Translations under genes and position numbers: made by a program
Notes under the pieces: model-generated
The model's input: only the letters and a program-made list of their open reading frames with translations
Told to the model about the DNA's origin: nothing
Database searches by the model: none
Shown here: one piece after another, positions 1-8,572 of the stretch
How the letters are laid out: each line of letters begins with the position of its first letter
How positions within the stretch are numbered: position 1 is the stretch's first letter
Assembly: GCA_937881255.1 (NCBI GenBank)
Contig: CALGFH010000254.1
Location: forward strand, 1 to 26,570
Length of the DNA: 26,570 nt
DNA from: an uncultured Actinomycetes bacterium
GTDB taxonomy: Bacteria; Actinomycetota; CALGFH01
Direction: 5' to 3'

Positions 1-795
1 CCGGCCGAGAAGCTGGTCAAGGTGGTGGGCCCGGCCACGCGGCCCCGGGTGGTCAAGAACGCGCTCAGCGGCACCTGGCTCGGCCACCGGTTCCACCCGC
101 TGATGGTGCCGCTGCCGATCGGGTTCTGGACCGGGGCCCTGCTGTTCGACCTGATCGCCACCAGGCGGGCCCGGTGGGCGGCCGACACCCTGGTCGGGGC
201 CGGGATCGTCGCCGCCGTGCCGACAGCCGCCGCCGGCCTGTCGGACTGGGCCGACGCCGAGCCCGATGCCCGCCGGGTCGGGCTGGTCCACGCCAGCTGC
301 AACACCCTGGCCCTGCTCTGCTACTCGTCGTCGCTGGTGGCCAGGCTGCTAGGCCGGCGCAAGGCCGGGGTCGGGCTCGGGCTGGCCGGGGCGACGGCGA
401 TCAGCGTCGGCGGCTACCTGGGCGGCCACCTGTCCTATGTCCAGGCGGTCGGGGTCGAGAAGAAGCGCTTCGCCGGTGGGCCGTCGTCGTGGACGCCCGT
501 GCTGGACGCGGCCGACCTGGGCGAGGGGGCGCCGCGGGTGGTGCGGGCCGGCGACACCGAGGTGCTCCTGTACCGGGACGGCACCGGCTTGCATGCCCTC
601 TGGGCCAGCTGCACCCACGAGTGCGGCCCCCTGGCCGAGGGCCGCTTCGCCGACGGCAACGTGATCTGCCCCTGGCACGGCAGCACCTTCCGGCTGGCCG
701 ACGGCAAGGTGGTCCGCGGCCCGGCGGCCAGCTCCCAGCCGGTCTTCGAGACCCGGGTGACGGACGGCAAGGTCGAGGTCCGCGCCGTCCCCTGA
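1..795 (+). CDS. DUF2231-Rieske [2Fe-2S] membrane protein (5' end outside window)
   Basis: The reading frame is open from base 1, so the gene probably starts upstream of the window; the first in-window start is GTG at 22. The N-terminal ~130 residues form a DUF2231-type membrane domain with about four hydrophobic segments and an early FHPLMVPLPIGFW motif. After a short linker comes a Rieske ferredoxin domain of ~100 residues with both cluster-binding boxes: Cys-X-His (codons 610-618, in SCTHECG) and Cys-X-X-His (codons 667-678, in CPWHGS). The fold binds a [2Fe-2S] cluster with two Cys and two His and moves electrons; here it would be tethered to the membrane. No oxygenase catalytic domain is fused, so an electron-transfer role is likelier than hydroxylation. 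The partner is unknown. The gene converges on the GAF gene with a 25-nt gap. Confidence 0.88.
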   Translation, partial: PAEKLVKVVGPATRPRVVKNALSGTWLGHRFHPLMVPLPIGFWTGALLFDLIATRRARWAADTLVGAGIVAAVPTAAAGLSDWADAEPDARRVGLVHASCNTLALLCYSSSLVARLLGRRKAGVGLGLAGATAISVGGYLGGHLSYVQAVGVEKKRFAGGPSSWTPVLDAADLGEGAPRVVRAGDTEVLLYRDGTGLHALWASCTHECGPLAEGRFADGNVICPWHGSTFRLADGKVVRGPAASSQPVFETRVTDGKVEVRAVP

Positions 796-820
796 CCCGG
801 CCCCCCTCAGGCCGTCCGGC

Positions 821-1423
821 TCAGCCGTCCTCGATGTCGGGGCGGTCGCTGGTGGTGCGGAGGGCGTCGAGCAGCCTGTCCAGCAGGACCCCGCGCAGCC
901 GGGCCTCGAGGGCCATGGAGATGAGGCTGGCCACCACCCCGGCGTAGGCCATGGTGGCGGCGATCTCGCCGACATCCCACTCCCGCTCCCGCGAGCTGTG
1001 CAGCGCCAGGGCGCCGATCGGCCGGCCCCCGGGGAGGGTCAGGGGGGCCGACAGCACCGCCCGGACGGCGGCCCGGTCGATCAGGTGGCGCAGGTCGGGC
1101 CAGCGCCCGTCGGTGGTCAGGTCGCGGGAGGCGACCGGCAGCTCGTTGACGTAGGAGTCGAGCGCCGGCCCGGCGCCCAGCCGCTCCTGGGCGGTGGCCA
1201 GCCCGCGGCCGGGCGGGCCGCTGGCGGCGGCGCAGCGCAGCACCTCGTGCTCGTCGGCCAGCATGACCCCGGCCCCCTGGGCCCGCAGGACCATGGTCGC
1301 CGCCTCGGCCACCCGCTGGAGGGCCGGGCCCAGGCCCTCCCCGGTCAGCCCGTCCACGCCTTGGAGGAGGAGCCGCAGCTCCCGGGTCACTGACCTCCGG
1401 TCGATCGGCACGGACAACGCCAC
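821..1423 (-). CDS. GAF domain protein, possible sensor
   Basis: A 200-aa protein. Residues ~25-165 look like a GAF domain: an amphipathic helix (LQRVAEAATMVLRAQGAGVML), a central strand pair, then SAPLTLPGGRPIGALALHS, the typical late GAF strand-turn-strand. GAF domains bind small ligands or cofactors and often sit in front of ANTAR, kinase or phosphatase output domains. Here the protein stops soon after a C-terminal helix and no output domain is visible, so it may act as a stand-alone sensor or through a partner. The GTG at 1423 overlaps its own purine-rich GGGAGG stretch, so a start a few codons in (TTG 1417 or GTG 1411) is also plausible. It lies 93 nt downstream of, and in the same direction as, the DUF255 gene and may be co-transcribed with it. 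Confidence 0.75.
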   Translation of the reverse strand: MALSVPIDRRSVTRELRLLLQGVDGLTGEGLGPALQRVAEAATMVLRAQGAGVMLADEHEVLRCAAASGPPGRGLATAQERLGAGPALDSYVNELPVASRDLTTDGRWPDLRHLIDRAAVRAVLSAPLTLPGGRPIGALALHSSREREWDVGEIAATMAYAGVVASLISMALEARLRGVLLDRLLDALRTTSDRPDIEDG

Positions 1424-1516
1424 CTCCCGCGGCCCATTCGGCGGGGGACACGGCTCGACGGGCCTGCGGTTGCTGGATTGCCTGGCCAGGCCGCGGCCAA
1501 ACGCCCGGTTGGCGGC

Positions 1517-3544
<2,028 letters not shown>

Positions 3545-3550
3545 CGGGCC

Positions 3551-3556
3551 AGTGTA
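3551..3556 (-). promoter_or_regulatory. -10 box (TACACT) of a probable leaderless promoter for the DUF255 gene
   Basis: On the minus strand TACACT is followed by six bases (ggcccg) and then the ATG of the DUF255 gene at 3544. A TANNNT box ending 6-7 nt before a start codon is the usual layout of leaderless actinobacterial transcripts. There is no Shine-Dalgarno sequence between box and start. No good -35 hexamer is visible 17-18 nt upstream. Confidence 0.45.
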
Positions 3557-3593
3557 GGCTCGGCCGGCGAGCCAGCTGATCGAGGAGGACGCC

Positions 3594-3977
3594 GTGGAGG
3601 AGCAGGCGGTCGCGGCCTGGCTGGACGGCTACAGCCAGGCCTGGGGCACCTACGACCCCGAGCAGATCGGGGCGCTGTTCAGCGCCGACGCCGTCTACTG
3701 GTACGACCCGTTCACCGAGCCGCTCCGGGGGCGGGAGGCGATCGTGGCCGACTGGCTGAGGGACCGCGACGAGCCCGGGACCTACGAGGGCGCCTACCGC
3801 CCGGTGCTGGTCGCCGGCGACCAGGCGGTGGCCAGGGGCTACAGCCGCTACCTCAACACCAACGGCACCGTCCGCGACGAGTACGACAACCTGTTCCTGC
3901 TCCGGTTCGACGCCGACGGGCGCTGCGCCGAGTTCCGCGAGTGGTACATGCCCAAGCCCAAGCAGGAGGGCGGCTGA
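3594..3977 (+). CDS. SnoaL/NTF2-like small protein
   Basis: 127 aa with the pattern of a nuclear-transport-factor-2-like (SnoaL) cone-shaped alpha+beta fold: an N-terminal helix (VAAWLDGYSQAWGTYDPEQI), LFSADAVYWYDPFTEPLRGREAIVADWL in the middle, then strands ending in EFREWYMPKPKQ. Members serve as small-molecule cyclases, isomerases or binding proteins; the sequence does not specify a substrate. The GTG start at 3594 is supported by GAGGAGG at 3582-3588, five bases upstream. It is the first gene of a compact + strand unit: the next gene starts one base after its stop codon, so coupled translation is likely. Confidence 0.82.
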   Translation: MEEQAVAAWLDGYSQAWGTYDPEQIGALFSADAVYWYDPFTEPLRGREAIVADWLRDRDEPGTYEGAYRPVLVAGDQAVARGYSRYLNTNGTVRDEYDNLFLLRFDADGRCAEFREWYMPKPKQEGG

Positions 3978-3978
3978 T

Positions 3979-4950
3979 GTGAGCTCGCTGCTGGCCGGCG
4001 TGGTCAGCAGACAGCCGCTGGCCGTGGCCGACGGCCGTTCCGGGAGCCTGCTGGAGCGGGTGACCCTGGCCGGGGGCGAAGTGCTGGTGGTCAAGCACGT
4101 CCGTGACGGCGGCGACTGGATCATGCGGGCCAGCCACGACCACGGCCGGGCGGCCGAGCTGTGGTCCTCGGGGGTGCTGGGCCGGGTGCCCGAGGTGATC
4201 GACCACGCCGTCCTCGGGGCCGAGCAGGTCACCGGCGGCTGGGTGGTGATCATGCGCGACGTCTCGGCCGCCCTGGTCCCCGGCCACGCCCGGATCAGCC
4301 GGGCCGACAGCCGCCGGGTCCTGGAGGCGGCCGCCGCCCTGCACGCCGCCTTTGCCGACGGCCCGCCGCTGCGGCTGTGCCCGCTGGCCGACCGCTACGG
4401 GTTCCTCTCCCCGGCCACGGCCCGCCGCGAGGCCGGCGGGGCCGACGAGGTCCCCGGGCTGATCGGCCGTGGCTGGGAGCGGTTCGCCGAGATCGCCCCG
4501 GCCGACGTCGCCGGGCCGGTGCTGGCCGTGGCCGAGCGGCCGGAGCCGTTCGCGGCCGCCCTGTCGGCCTTCCCGTCGACCCTCGTCCAGGGCGACCTCA
4601 AGCTCGGCAACCTCGGCTTCACCGAGGACCGGGTGGTGATGCTCGACTGGGGCACCCAGACCGGCTGGGCGCCGGCGGCGGTCGAGGTCGCCTGGTACCT
4701 GGCCATCAACTGGAGCCGCATCGACGCCACCCGCGAGCAGGTGCTTGACGACTTCCGGGCCGCCGAGGGCGGGCGCCACGACGAGGACGCCCTGCGCCTG
4801 GCCCTGCTGGGCGGCCTGGTCCAGCTCGGCTGGGACAAGGCCCTGCACGCCAGCGGCCACCCCGACCCGGCCGTCCGGGCCCGCGAGGCCGCCGACCTGG
4901 CCTGGTGGGCCGACCGGGCCAGGGACGCCCTCGAGGTGTGGTCGCCGTGA
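3979..4950 (+). CDS. APH-fold phosphotransferase-like protein
   Basis: 323 aa with the C-terminal core of the aminoglycoside phosphotransferase/choline kinase fold: a catalytic loop LVQGDLKLGNLGF (Asp206, with the downstream Asn) and the metal-binding VMLDWG (Asp223). The N-terminal lobe has VLVVKHV, a plausible ATP-anchoring lysine. The usual His of the H-G-D motif is Gln here. Such proteins phosphorylate small hydroxylated molecules; resistance to an antibiotic cannot be inferred. The GTG at 3979 follows the stop of the NTF2-like gene by one base and has AGGAGGG at 3964-3970. Its end overlaps the methyltransferase start (GTGA at 4947-4950), so the three genes look like one operon. Confidence 0.78.
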   Translation: MSSLLAGVVSRQPLAVADGRSGSLLERVTLAGGEVLVVKHVRDGGDWIMRASHDHGRAAELWSSGVLGRVPEVIDHAVLGAEQVTGGWVVIMRDVSAALVPGHARISRADSRRVLEAAAALHAAFADGPPLRLCPLADRYGFLSPATARREAGGADEVPGLIGRGWERFAEIAPADVAGPVLAVAERPEPFAAALSAFPSTLVQGDLKLGNLGFTEDRVVMLDWGTQTGWAPAAVEVAWYLAINWSRIDATREQVLDDFRAAEGGRHDEDALRLALLGGLVQLGWDKALHASGHPDPAVRAREAADLAWWADRARDALEVWSP

Positions 4951-5717
4951 GCGACGCCGGCCGGGCCAAGCGGCTGTTCGCCGAGGCGTACGACGCCTCC
5001 GCGGACGGGTTCGCGCGCAGCGCCGACCGGCTCGTCTACGGCTACCTGGCCCGGCCCCTGGCCAGGGCCCTTGGCGAGGCGGGCAGCCCGGTGCTGGACG
5101 TGGCCGCCGGGTCGGGGGCGCTGGGGCGGCTGCTGCCGGCCGCGGTCGCCCTCGACCTGTCGGCCGCCCAGCTGCGCCACAACCCGCTCCCGGCCCGCCT
5201 CCAGGGCGACGCCGAGCGGCTGCCGTTCCGGGACGGCGCCTTCGCGGCCGCCGGCTGCGCGTTCGGCATCAACCACTTCCCCGACCCGGGGGCGGCGGTG
5301 GCCGAGATGGCCCGGGTCGCCCCGCTGGTCGGGCTGCTCACCTGGTCCCGGCCCGAGGCCCCCTACCGCCCCAAGCAGGCGGTCATGGAGGTGGTGGCCA
5401 GGCACGCCGGCAGCGACCGCACCGCCGCCGGCATCCTCGCCGACGAGCTCGGCGAGCGGGTCGGGTCGCCCGCCGCCGTCCGGGGCCTGCTCGAGGGCGC
5501 CGGCCTGCGCCCGGAGGTGGCCGAGGTCGAGGTCGACCTCCCCTGGCCGGGGGCGGCCGCCTTCGTCGACTACCGCCTGGCCACCGTCGGGGTCGCCGGC
5601 CTGGTCGACGACCCGGCCACCGTCCGCCGCCAGGCCATCGCGGCCGTGGCCGCCCTCCCCCCAGAGGCCCTCCCCTGGGCGCCCCGGCTGGTGCTGGGGG
5701 TCGGCCGCCGCCGTTGA
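4947..5717 (+). CDS. Class I SAM-dependent methyltransferase
   Basis: 256 aa from the GTG at 4947, which overlaps the preceding stop as GTGA; an in-frame start at 4905 would lie inside the previous gene and is less likely. The Rossmann methyltransferase signature is clear: VLDVAAGSGALGRLLP (motif I, SAM-binding glycines), then ALDLSAAQL (acidic end of strand 2), GDAERLPFRDGAF (motif II/III region) and a following FGINHFPDP, typical of the UbiE/Methyltransf_11 group. The substrate is not identifiable. It ends four bases before the converging VOC gene. Position in the NTF2-kinase-methyltransferase unit suggests all three act on a common small molecule, but that is inference. Confidence 0.85.
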   Translation: MSDAGRAKRLFAEAYDASADGFARSADRLVYGYLARPLARALGEAGSPVLDVAAGSGALGRLLPAAVALDLSAAQLRHNPLPARLQGDAERLPFRDGAFAAAGCAFGINHFPDPGAAVAEMARVAPLVGLLTWSRPEAPYRPKQAVMEVVARHAGSDRTAAGILADELGERVGSPAAVRGLLEGAGLRPEVAEVEVDLPWPGAAAFVDYRLATVGVAGLVDDPATVRRQAIAAVAALPPEALPWAPRLVLGVGRRR

Positions 5718-5721
5718 CGCC

Positions 5722-6090
5722 TCAGCCTCTGGAGGCGACGATCACCCGGTTGCCGTCCGGGTCGGCGACCTCGGCCATGCGCTCGCCCCAGGGCTGATCG
5801 GCCGGCTCGGCCAGCACCCGGACCCCGTGCCCGCGCAGGTGCTCGACGGCGGCGTCGCAGTCGTCGGCGTACACCCAGAGCGTGAAGCGGTCCCCGTCCC
5901 CGACCGGCTCGGTCGCGGACGGGTCGGCGCCGATGCCGAGGTGGGACCGGCCCAGGTCCAGGGCCACATAGGCCGGCTCCCCGTCGGGCGGGAACCGGTA
6001 GGTGACCTCGAAGCCGAGCAGGTCCCGGTAGAAGCCGAGCGCCCGTGGCAGGTCGCCGGTGGCCAGGATCGGGAACAGCTCCTGGAACAT
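5722..6090 (-). CDS. VOC (glyoxalase/bleomycin-resistance fold) protein
   Basis: 122 aa, the standard size of a single-unit VOC protein with two beta-alpha-beta-beta-beta repeats. It starts MFQELFPILATGDLPRALGFYRDLLGF, a classic first repeat, and ends WGERMAEVADPDGNRVIVAS, the classic second-repeat metal/edge motif. The ATG at 6090 has GGGAGGGG just upstream, which decides this start over longer upstream in-frame options that would overlap the MOSC gene. VOC proteins may be isomerases, dioxygenases or drug-binding proteins; nothing here picks one. It sits 23 nt downstream of the MOSC gene on the same strand and is probably co-transcribed with it. Confidence 0.86.
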   Translation of the reverse strand: MFQELFPILATGDLPRALGFYRDLLGFEVTYRFPPDGEPAYVALDLGRSHLGIGADPSATEPVGDGDRFTLWVYADDCDAAVEHLRGHGVRVLAEPADQPWGERMAEVADPDGNRVIVASRG

Positions 6091-6113
6091 CGCCCCTCCC
6101 GCGGTGGTGAAGG

Positions 6114-6755
6114 TCAGGAACGGCCGGCGCTGGTGGCGAACTTCTCGGCCCAGTCCTTCCAGGTGCCGGCCAGCTCCGGCACCCCCAGCAGCCGGTCGGC
6201 GGCGGCGTGGTCGTGGTGGTAGATGCGCGACACCTCGGCCACGGTGAGGCCGTGGGCCGGGCGGTGGACGACCTCGACCGGGTCGCCGGCGGCGATCTCG
6301 CCCTCGGCCAGGATGCGCAGGTAGGCCCCTGGCCGGCCGGCGCCCGCGAACCGCCGCACGAACCCCTGGTCGCCCATGCGGTAGCCGAGCTTGTAGCAGG
6401 GGGTGCGGGGCGAGGACACCTCCAGCAGCGTCCCCCCGGCCCGCCAGCGCTCGCCGACAACGGCCCCGCTGACGTCGATGCCCCGGAGGGTCAGGTTCTC
6501 CCCGAAGGTCCCGGGACCGAGCTCGCGGCCCAGCTCCCCGCCCCACCACTGGTAGTCCTCGGCGGCGTAGGCGTACAGCGCCTTGTCGTAGCCGCCGTGC
6601 GCCTCCGGGTTGCCCTGCTCGTCGCCGTCGACGCTGGTCCCCCTGACCCCGACCCGCCCTGGCACCGGGTCCTTCCAGATGGCGGTCCGCACCGTCTGCC
6701 CCCGCCAGCTGATCTCCCTCGGGGTCCCGACGTTCACCGACACGATCACGCCCAC
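6114..6755 (-). CDS. MOSC domain protein (YiiM-like)
   Basis: About 213 aa. The family-typical opening IVSVNVGTPREI is followed by a MOSC domain with GDEQGNPEAHGGYDKALYAYA, PGTFGENLTLRG and the conserved cysteine in SSPRTPCYKLGYRM. MOSC proteins handle sulfur bound to, or transferred near, the molybdenum cofactor; YiiM-type members are linked to reduction of N-hydroxylated compounds. The C-terminal ~55 residues form the small 3-alpha extension seen in YiiM. GTG at 6755 has GGGAGG nine bases upstream and is preferred; ATG at 6788 in the same frame or GTG at 6749 are alternatives. It lies between an APH-like gene (40 nt upstream) and the VOC gene. Confidence 0.88.
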   Translation of the reverse strand: MGVIVSVNVGTPREISWRGQTVRTAIWKDPVPGRVGVRGTSVDGDEQGNPEAHGGYDKALYAYAAEDYQWWGGELGRELGPGTFGENLTLRGIDVSGAVVGERWRAGGTLLEVSSPRTPCYKLGYRMGDQGFVRRFAGAGRPGAYLRILAEGEIAAGDPVEVVHRPAHGLTVAEVSRIYHHDHAAADRLLGVPELAGTWKDWAEKFATSAGRS

Positions 6756-6795
6756 CAGCACCAACCTCCCAGCCACCCGGAGCTCCACGGCCAGG

Positions 6796-7725
6796 CTACG
6801 CGCCCGCCGCCACCCCCAGGCCGGCCCTTGCGGCGCGCTCGGGGACCTCGGGGGCGAGGCGGTCCAGGTGGGGACCGCCGCCGGCCAGGCGCTGCTTCTT
6901 GGCGTTGAAGGCCCGGACCCAGAGGCCGGCGGCCCAGCAGGCCTGGCGCTCGGCGGGGGTCCAGGGGCGGCCCCTGGCCCGCTCGTAGGCGGCCAGGAAC
7001 CGCTCGGTCTGCTCCACCGTGGCGGCCTCGCCGGGGGCGCCGGCCGCCGGCCAGACGGCGGCGGCCAGGCCGGCCACCACCGCCTCGGGCTGGGCCACGG
7101 CGCTGTCCCAGTCGTGGACGGCCAGCGGGCGGCCGCCCCGCCAGCGGATGTTCTGGGACTCCCAGTCGGCGTGGCCGACCACCGGGGGCGGCAGGCGGAG
7201 GGCGGCCAGGCGGGCCCGGACGGCGGCCGCGACCCGGTCCAGCCAGGCCGGGCCGGGGTGGTCGTCGAGGTCGCCGTCGTGGTCGTCCGGGAGGGGCCAC
7301 AGCCCGGGACGGTCGTGGTCCCAGGCCGCCCAGGGCGGGGACGGCGCCAGGGTCGGCACGGCCTCGGGGCCGGGGGCGAGCCGGACCAGCTCGGCCAGCA
7401 GGGCGGCGAACCGCCCGGCGGCGTCCGGCCCGGGAGCCAGCAGGTCCCCGCCTGGCACCAGCTCCTCGGCGGTCGCGGCCAGCCGGCCCATCGGCGCCGG
7501 GCCGGCCAGGGGCCGCGGGCAGGGGAAGCCGGCGCCGGCCAGGGCGGCCTGGGTGGCCAGGCAGCCGCGCAGCCGGGGCGCCGGGGGCCGGGCCTTGACC
7601 ACCACCTCGCGCCCGTCGGCCAGGCGCAGCCCGGTCACCTCCGACAGGTACCCGGCCCGGAACAGCACCGCCACCGGCTCGGCCCCCAGCCAGCGCCGGC
7701 ACCAGCCGGCCAGCCCCTCGTCCAC
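6796..7725 (-). CDS. APH-fold phosphotransferase-like protein
   Basis: 309 aa with aminoglycoside phosphotransferase-family motifs: VVVKAR in the N-lobe (ATP-binding lysine), then GHADWESQNIRW with catalytic Asp187 and its downstream Asn, and AVHDWDSAV as the metal-binding Asp site. His is retained before the catalytic loop, unlike the other APH-like protein at 3979. The substrate is unknown and no resistance role can be claimed. GTG at 7725 has GGAGGG six bases upstream. It heads a minus-strand unit with MOSC and VOC and is divergent from the PNPOx-like gene, with an 80-nt shared upstream region. Confidence 0.8.
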   Translation of the reverse strand: MDEGLAGWCRRWLGAEPVAVLFRAGYLSEVTGLRLADGREVVVKARPPAPRLRGCLATQAALAGAGFPCPRPLAGPAPMGRLAATAEELVPGGDLLAPGPDAAGRFAALLAELVRLAPGPEAVPTLAPSPPWAAWDHDRPGLWPLPDDHDGDLDDHPGPAWLDRVAAAVRARLAALRLPPPVVGHADWESQNIRWRGGRPLAVHDWDSAVAQPEAVVAGLAAAVWPAAGAPGEAATVEQTERFLAAYERARGRPWTPAERQACWAAGLWVRAFNAKKQRLAGGGPHLDRLAPEVPERAARAGLGVAAGA

Positions 7726-7805
7726 CGGCCGCCCTCCGATCCGTCGCGGTCCCGGGCTAGGATCCCGAGGCTACGGTTCCCAAGGCCAGCGCGCAGGAGG
7801 TGCCG
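7726..7805. promoter_or_regulatory. Divergent promoter region between the APH-like and PNPOx-like genes
   Basis: An 80-nt region that must carry promoters for both directions. Candidate -10 boxes are TACGGT at 7772-7777 or TAGGAT at 7758-7763 on + and TAGCCT (7773-7768) on -. The + TACGGT and the - TAGCCT share two bases, which would make the promoters overlap. No convincing -35 hexamers are visible. AGGAGG at 7795-7800 is the ribosome site of the + gene. Confidence 0.3.
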
Positions 7806-8276
7806 ATGGACCCGACCGCCGAGCGGATCGAGCTGCCCGATGGGTACGGCACGGCGACCACGACCATGGCCTGGGCGGCGGTGCGGGAGAAGCTGGAGCA
7901 GGCGCCCCGCTACTGGCTGGTCACCACGCGCCGCGACGGGCGGGCCCACGTCGTCCCGGTCGACGGCATCTGGCTGGACGACGCCTGGTGGTACGGCGGC
8001 AGCCCCGGGACGCTCCACCAGCGCAACCTGGAGCACGACCGGCGGGTGGTGGTCCACCTCGAGGACACCATGGCCGCGGTCATCCTGGAGGGCTCGATGG
8101 AGCGGGTGGTCCCGCCGGCCGAGCAGACCCGCCGCCTGATGGCGGCCTCCAAGGCCAAGTACGGCTACGGCCCGCCCGAGGCGGCCTATGCCGCCGGCCT
8201 GTGGGCCCTGCGCCCGGAACGGGCCAGAGCCTGGAGCGCCTTCCCCACCGACGTCACCCGATTCCGCTTCGGCTAG
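7806..8276 (+). CDS. PNPOx-like / F420-type split-barrel flavoprotein
   Basis: 156 aa. The pattern YWLVTTRRDGRAHVVPVDGIWLDDAWWYGGSPGTLHQRNLEHDRRVVVHLED is that of the pyridoxamine 5'-phosphate oxidase-like split beta-barrel: strand, R-x-DGR turn, PVDGIWLDD, a GSPGTLHQRNLEHD cofactor-phosphate loop, and a following VVVHLED strand. Actinobacterial members bind FMN or F420 and carry out reductions or bind heme or flavin; the cofactor cannot be decided here. The ATG at 7806 has AGGAGG five bases upstream, so it is preferred to the in-frame GTG at 7800. Confidence 0.83.
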   Translation: MDPTAERIELPDGYGTATTTMAWAAVREKLEQAPRYWLVTTRRDGRAHVVPVDGIWLDDAWWYGGSPGTLHQRNLEHDRRVVVHLEDTMAAVILEGSMERVVPPAEQTRRLMAASKAKYGYGPPEAAYAAGLWALRPERARAWSAFPTDVTRFRFG

Positions 8277-8283
8277 CCCGCGG

Positions 8284-8325
8284 AAACGGTCCGCACACGG
8301 TGGGCAAACGGTGGCTGGCTAGCGT
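8284..8325 (+). promoter_or_regulatory. Three phased heptamer repeats and a -10 box (SARP-like promoter layout)
   Basis: Heptamers AAACGGT (8284-8290), ACACGGT (8295-8301) and AAACGGT (8306-8312) lie in direct orientation, separated by 4-bp spacers (ccgc, gggc), so the period is exactly 11 bp. Seven bases after the last heptamer is TAGCGT (8320-8325), a TANNNT-type -10. Streptomyces SARP-family activators bind direct heptamers of 11-bp period whose last copy lies about 8 bp upstream of the -10. No SARP gene is in this window. The same stretch can also form an 11-bp hairpin (8309-8319 with 8330-8340, one G-U pair, 10-nt loop), which could instead be a terminator-like structure for the preceding gene. 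Confidence 0.35.
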
Positions 8326-8359
8326 CGTCGCCAGCTACCGCCTCACAGAGGAGCCCACC

Positions 8360-8572
8360 GTGGACATCGTCGCCTGCCCCGACCCCACCTGCCCGGCCCC
8401 GGCCTGGGTGTACGAGCGCTGGACCTGGCCGTCGACCGGCGGCCCGGTCGAGCACGCCAAGACCGGCTGCGACGCCGGGCACTGGTTCACCCCCCTGGCC
8501 GCCACCCTGACCCCGTTCCGGGCGCCCACCCCGGTCACCGTGCGCGAGGAGGCGCTGATCCGCCGGATCTAG
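8360..8572 (+). CDS. Small Cys/His-containing hypothetical protein (70 aa)
   Basis: A 70-aa ORF starting at GTG 8360 with AGAGGAG six bases upstream. It opens MDIVACPDPTCPAPAWV, then has a WTWPSTGGPVEHAKTGCDAGHWFTPL segment. Two N-terminal Cys five residues apart and a later Cys plus His (GCDAGHW) suggest a small metal-binding (zinc-ribbon-like) fold. I recall similar small proteins in actinobacteria but cannot name a family or function. Its stop overlaps that of the converging PHP gene: CTAG at 8569-8572 serves both strands. An unusual repeat-rich promoter region precedes it. Confidence 0.7.
   Translation: MDIVACPDPTCPAPAWVYERWTWPSTGGPVEHAKTGCDAGHWFTPLAATLTPFRAPTPVTVREEALIRRI

Noticed and set aside
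3979..7725. Antibiotic-resistance cassette suggested by two APH-like genes plus a VOC gene
   Set aside because: The motifs define only folds; sequence gives no resistance substrate, and no mobile-element genes or composition change accompany them.
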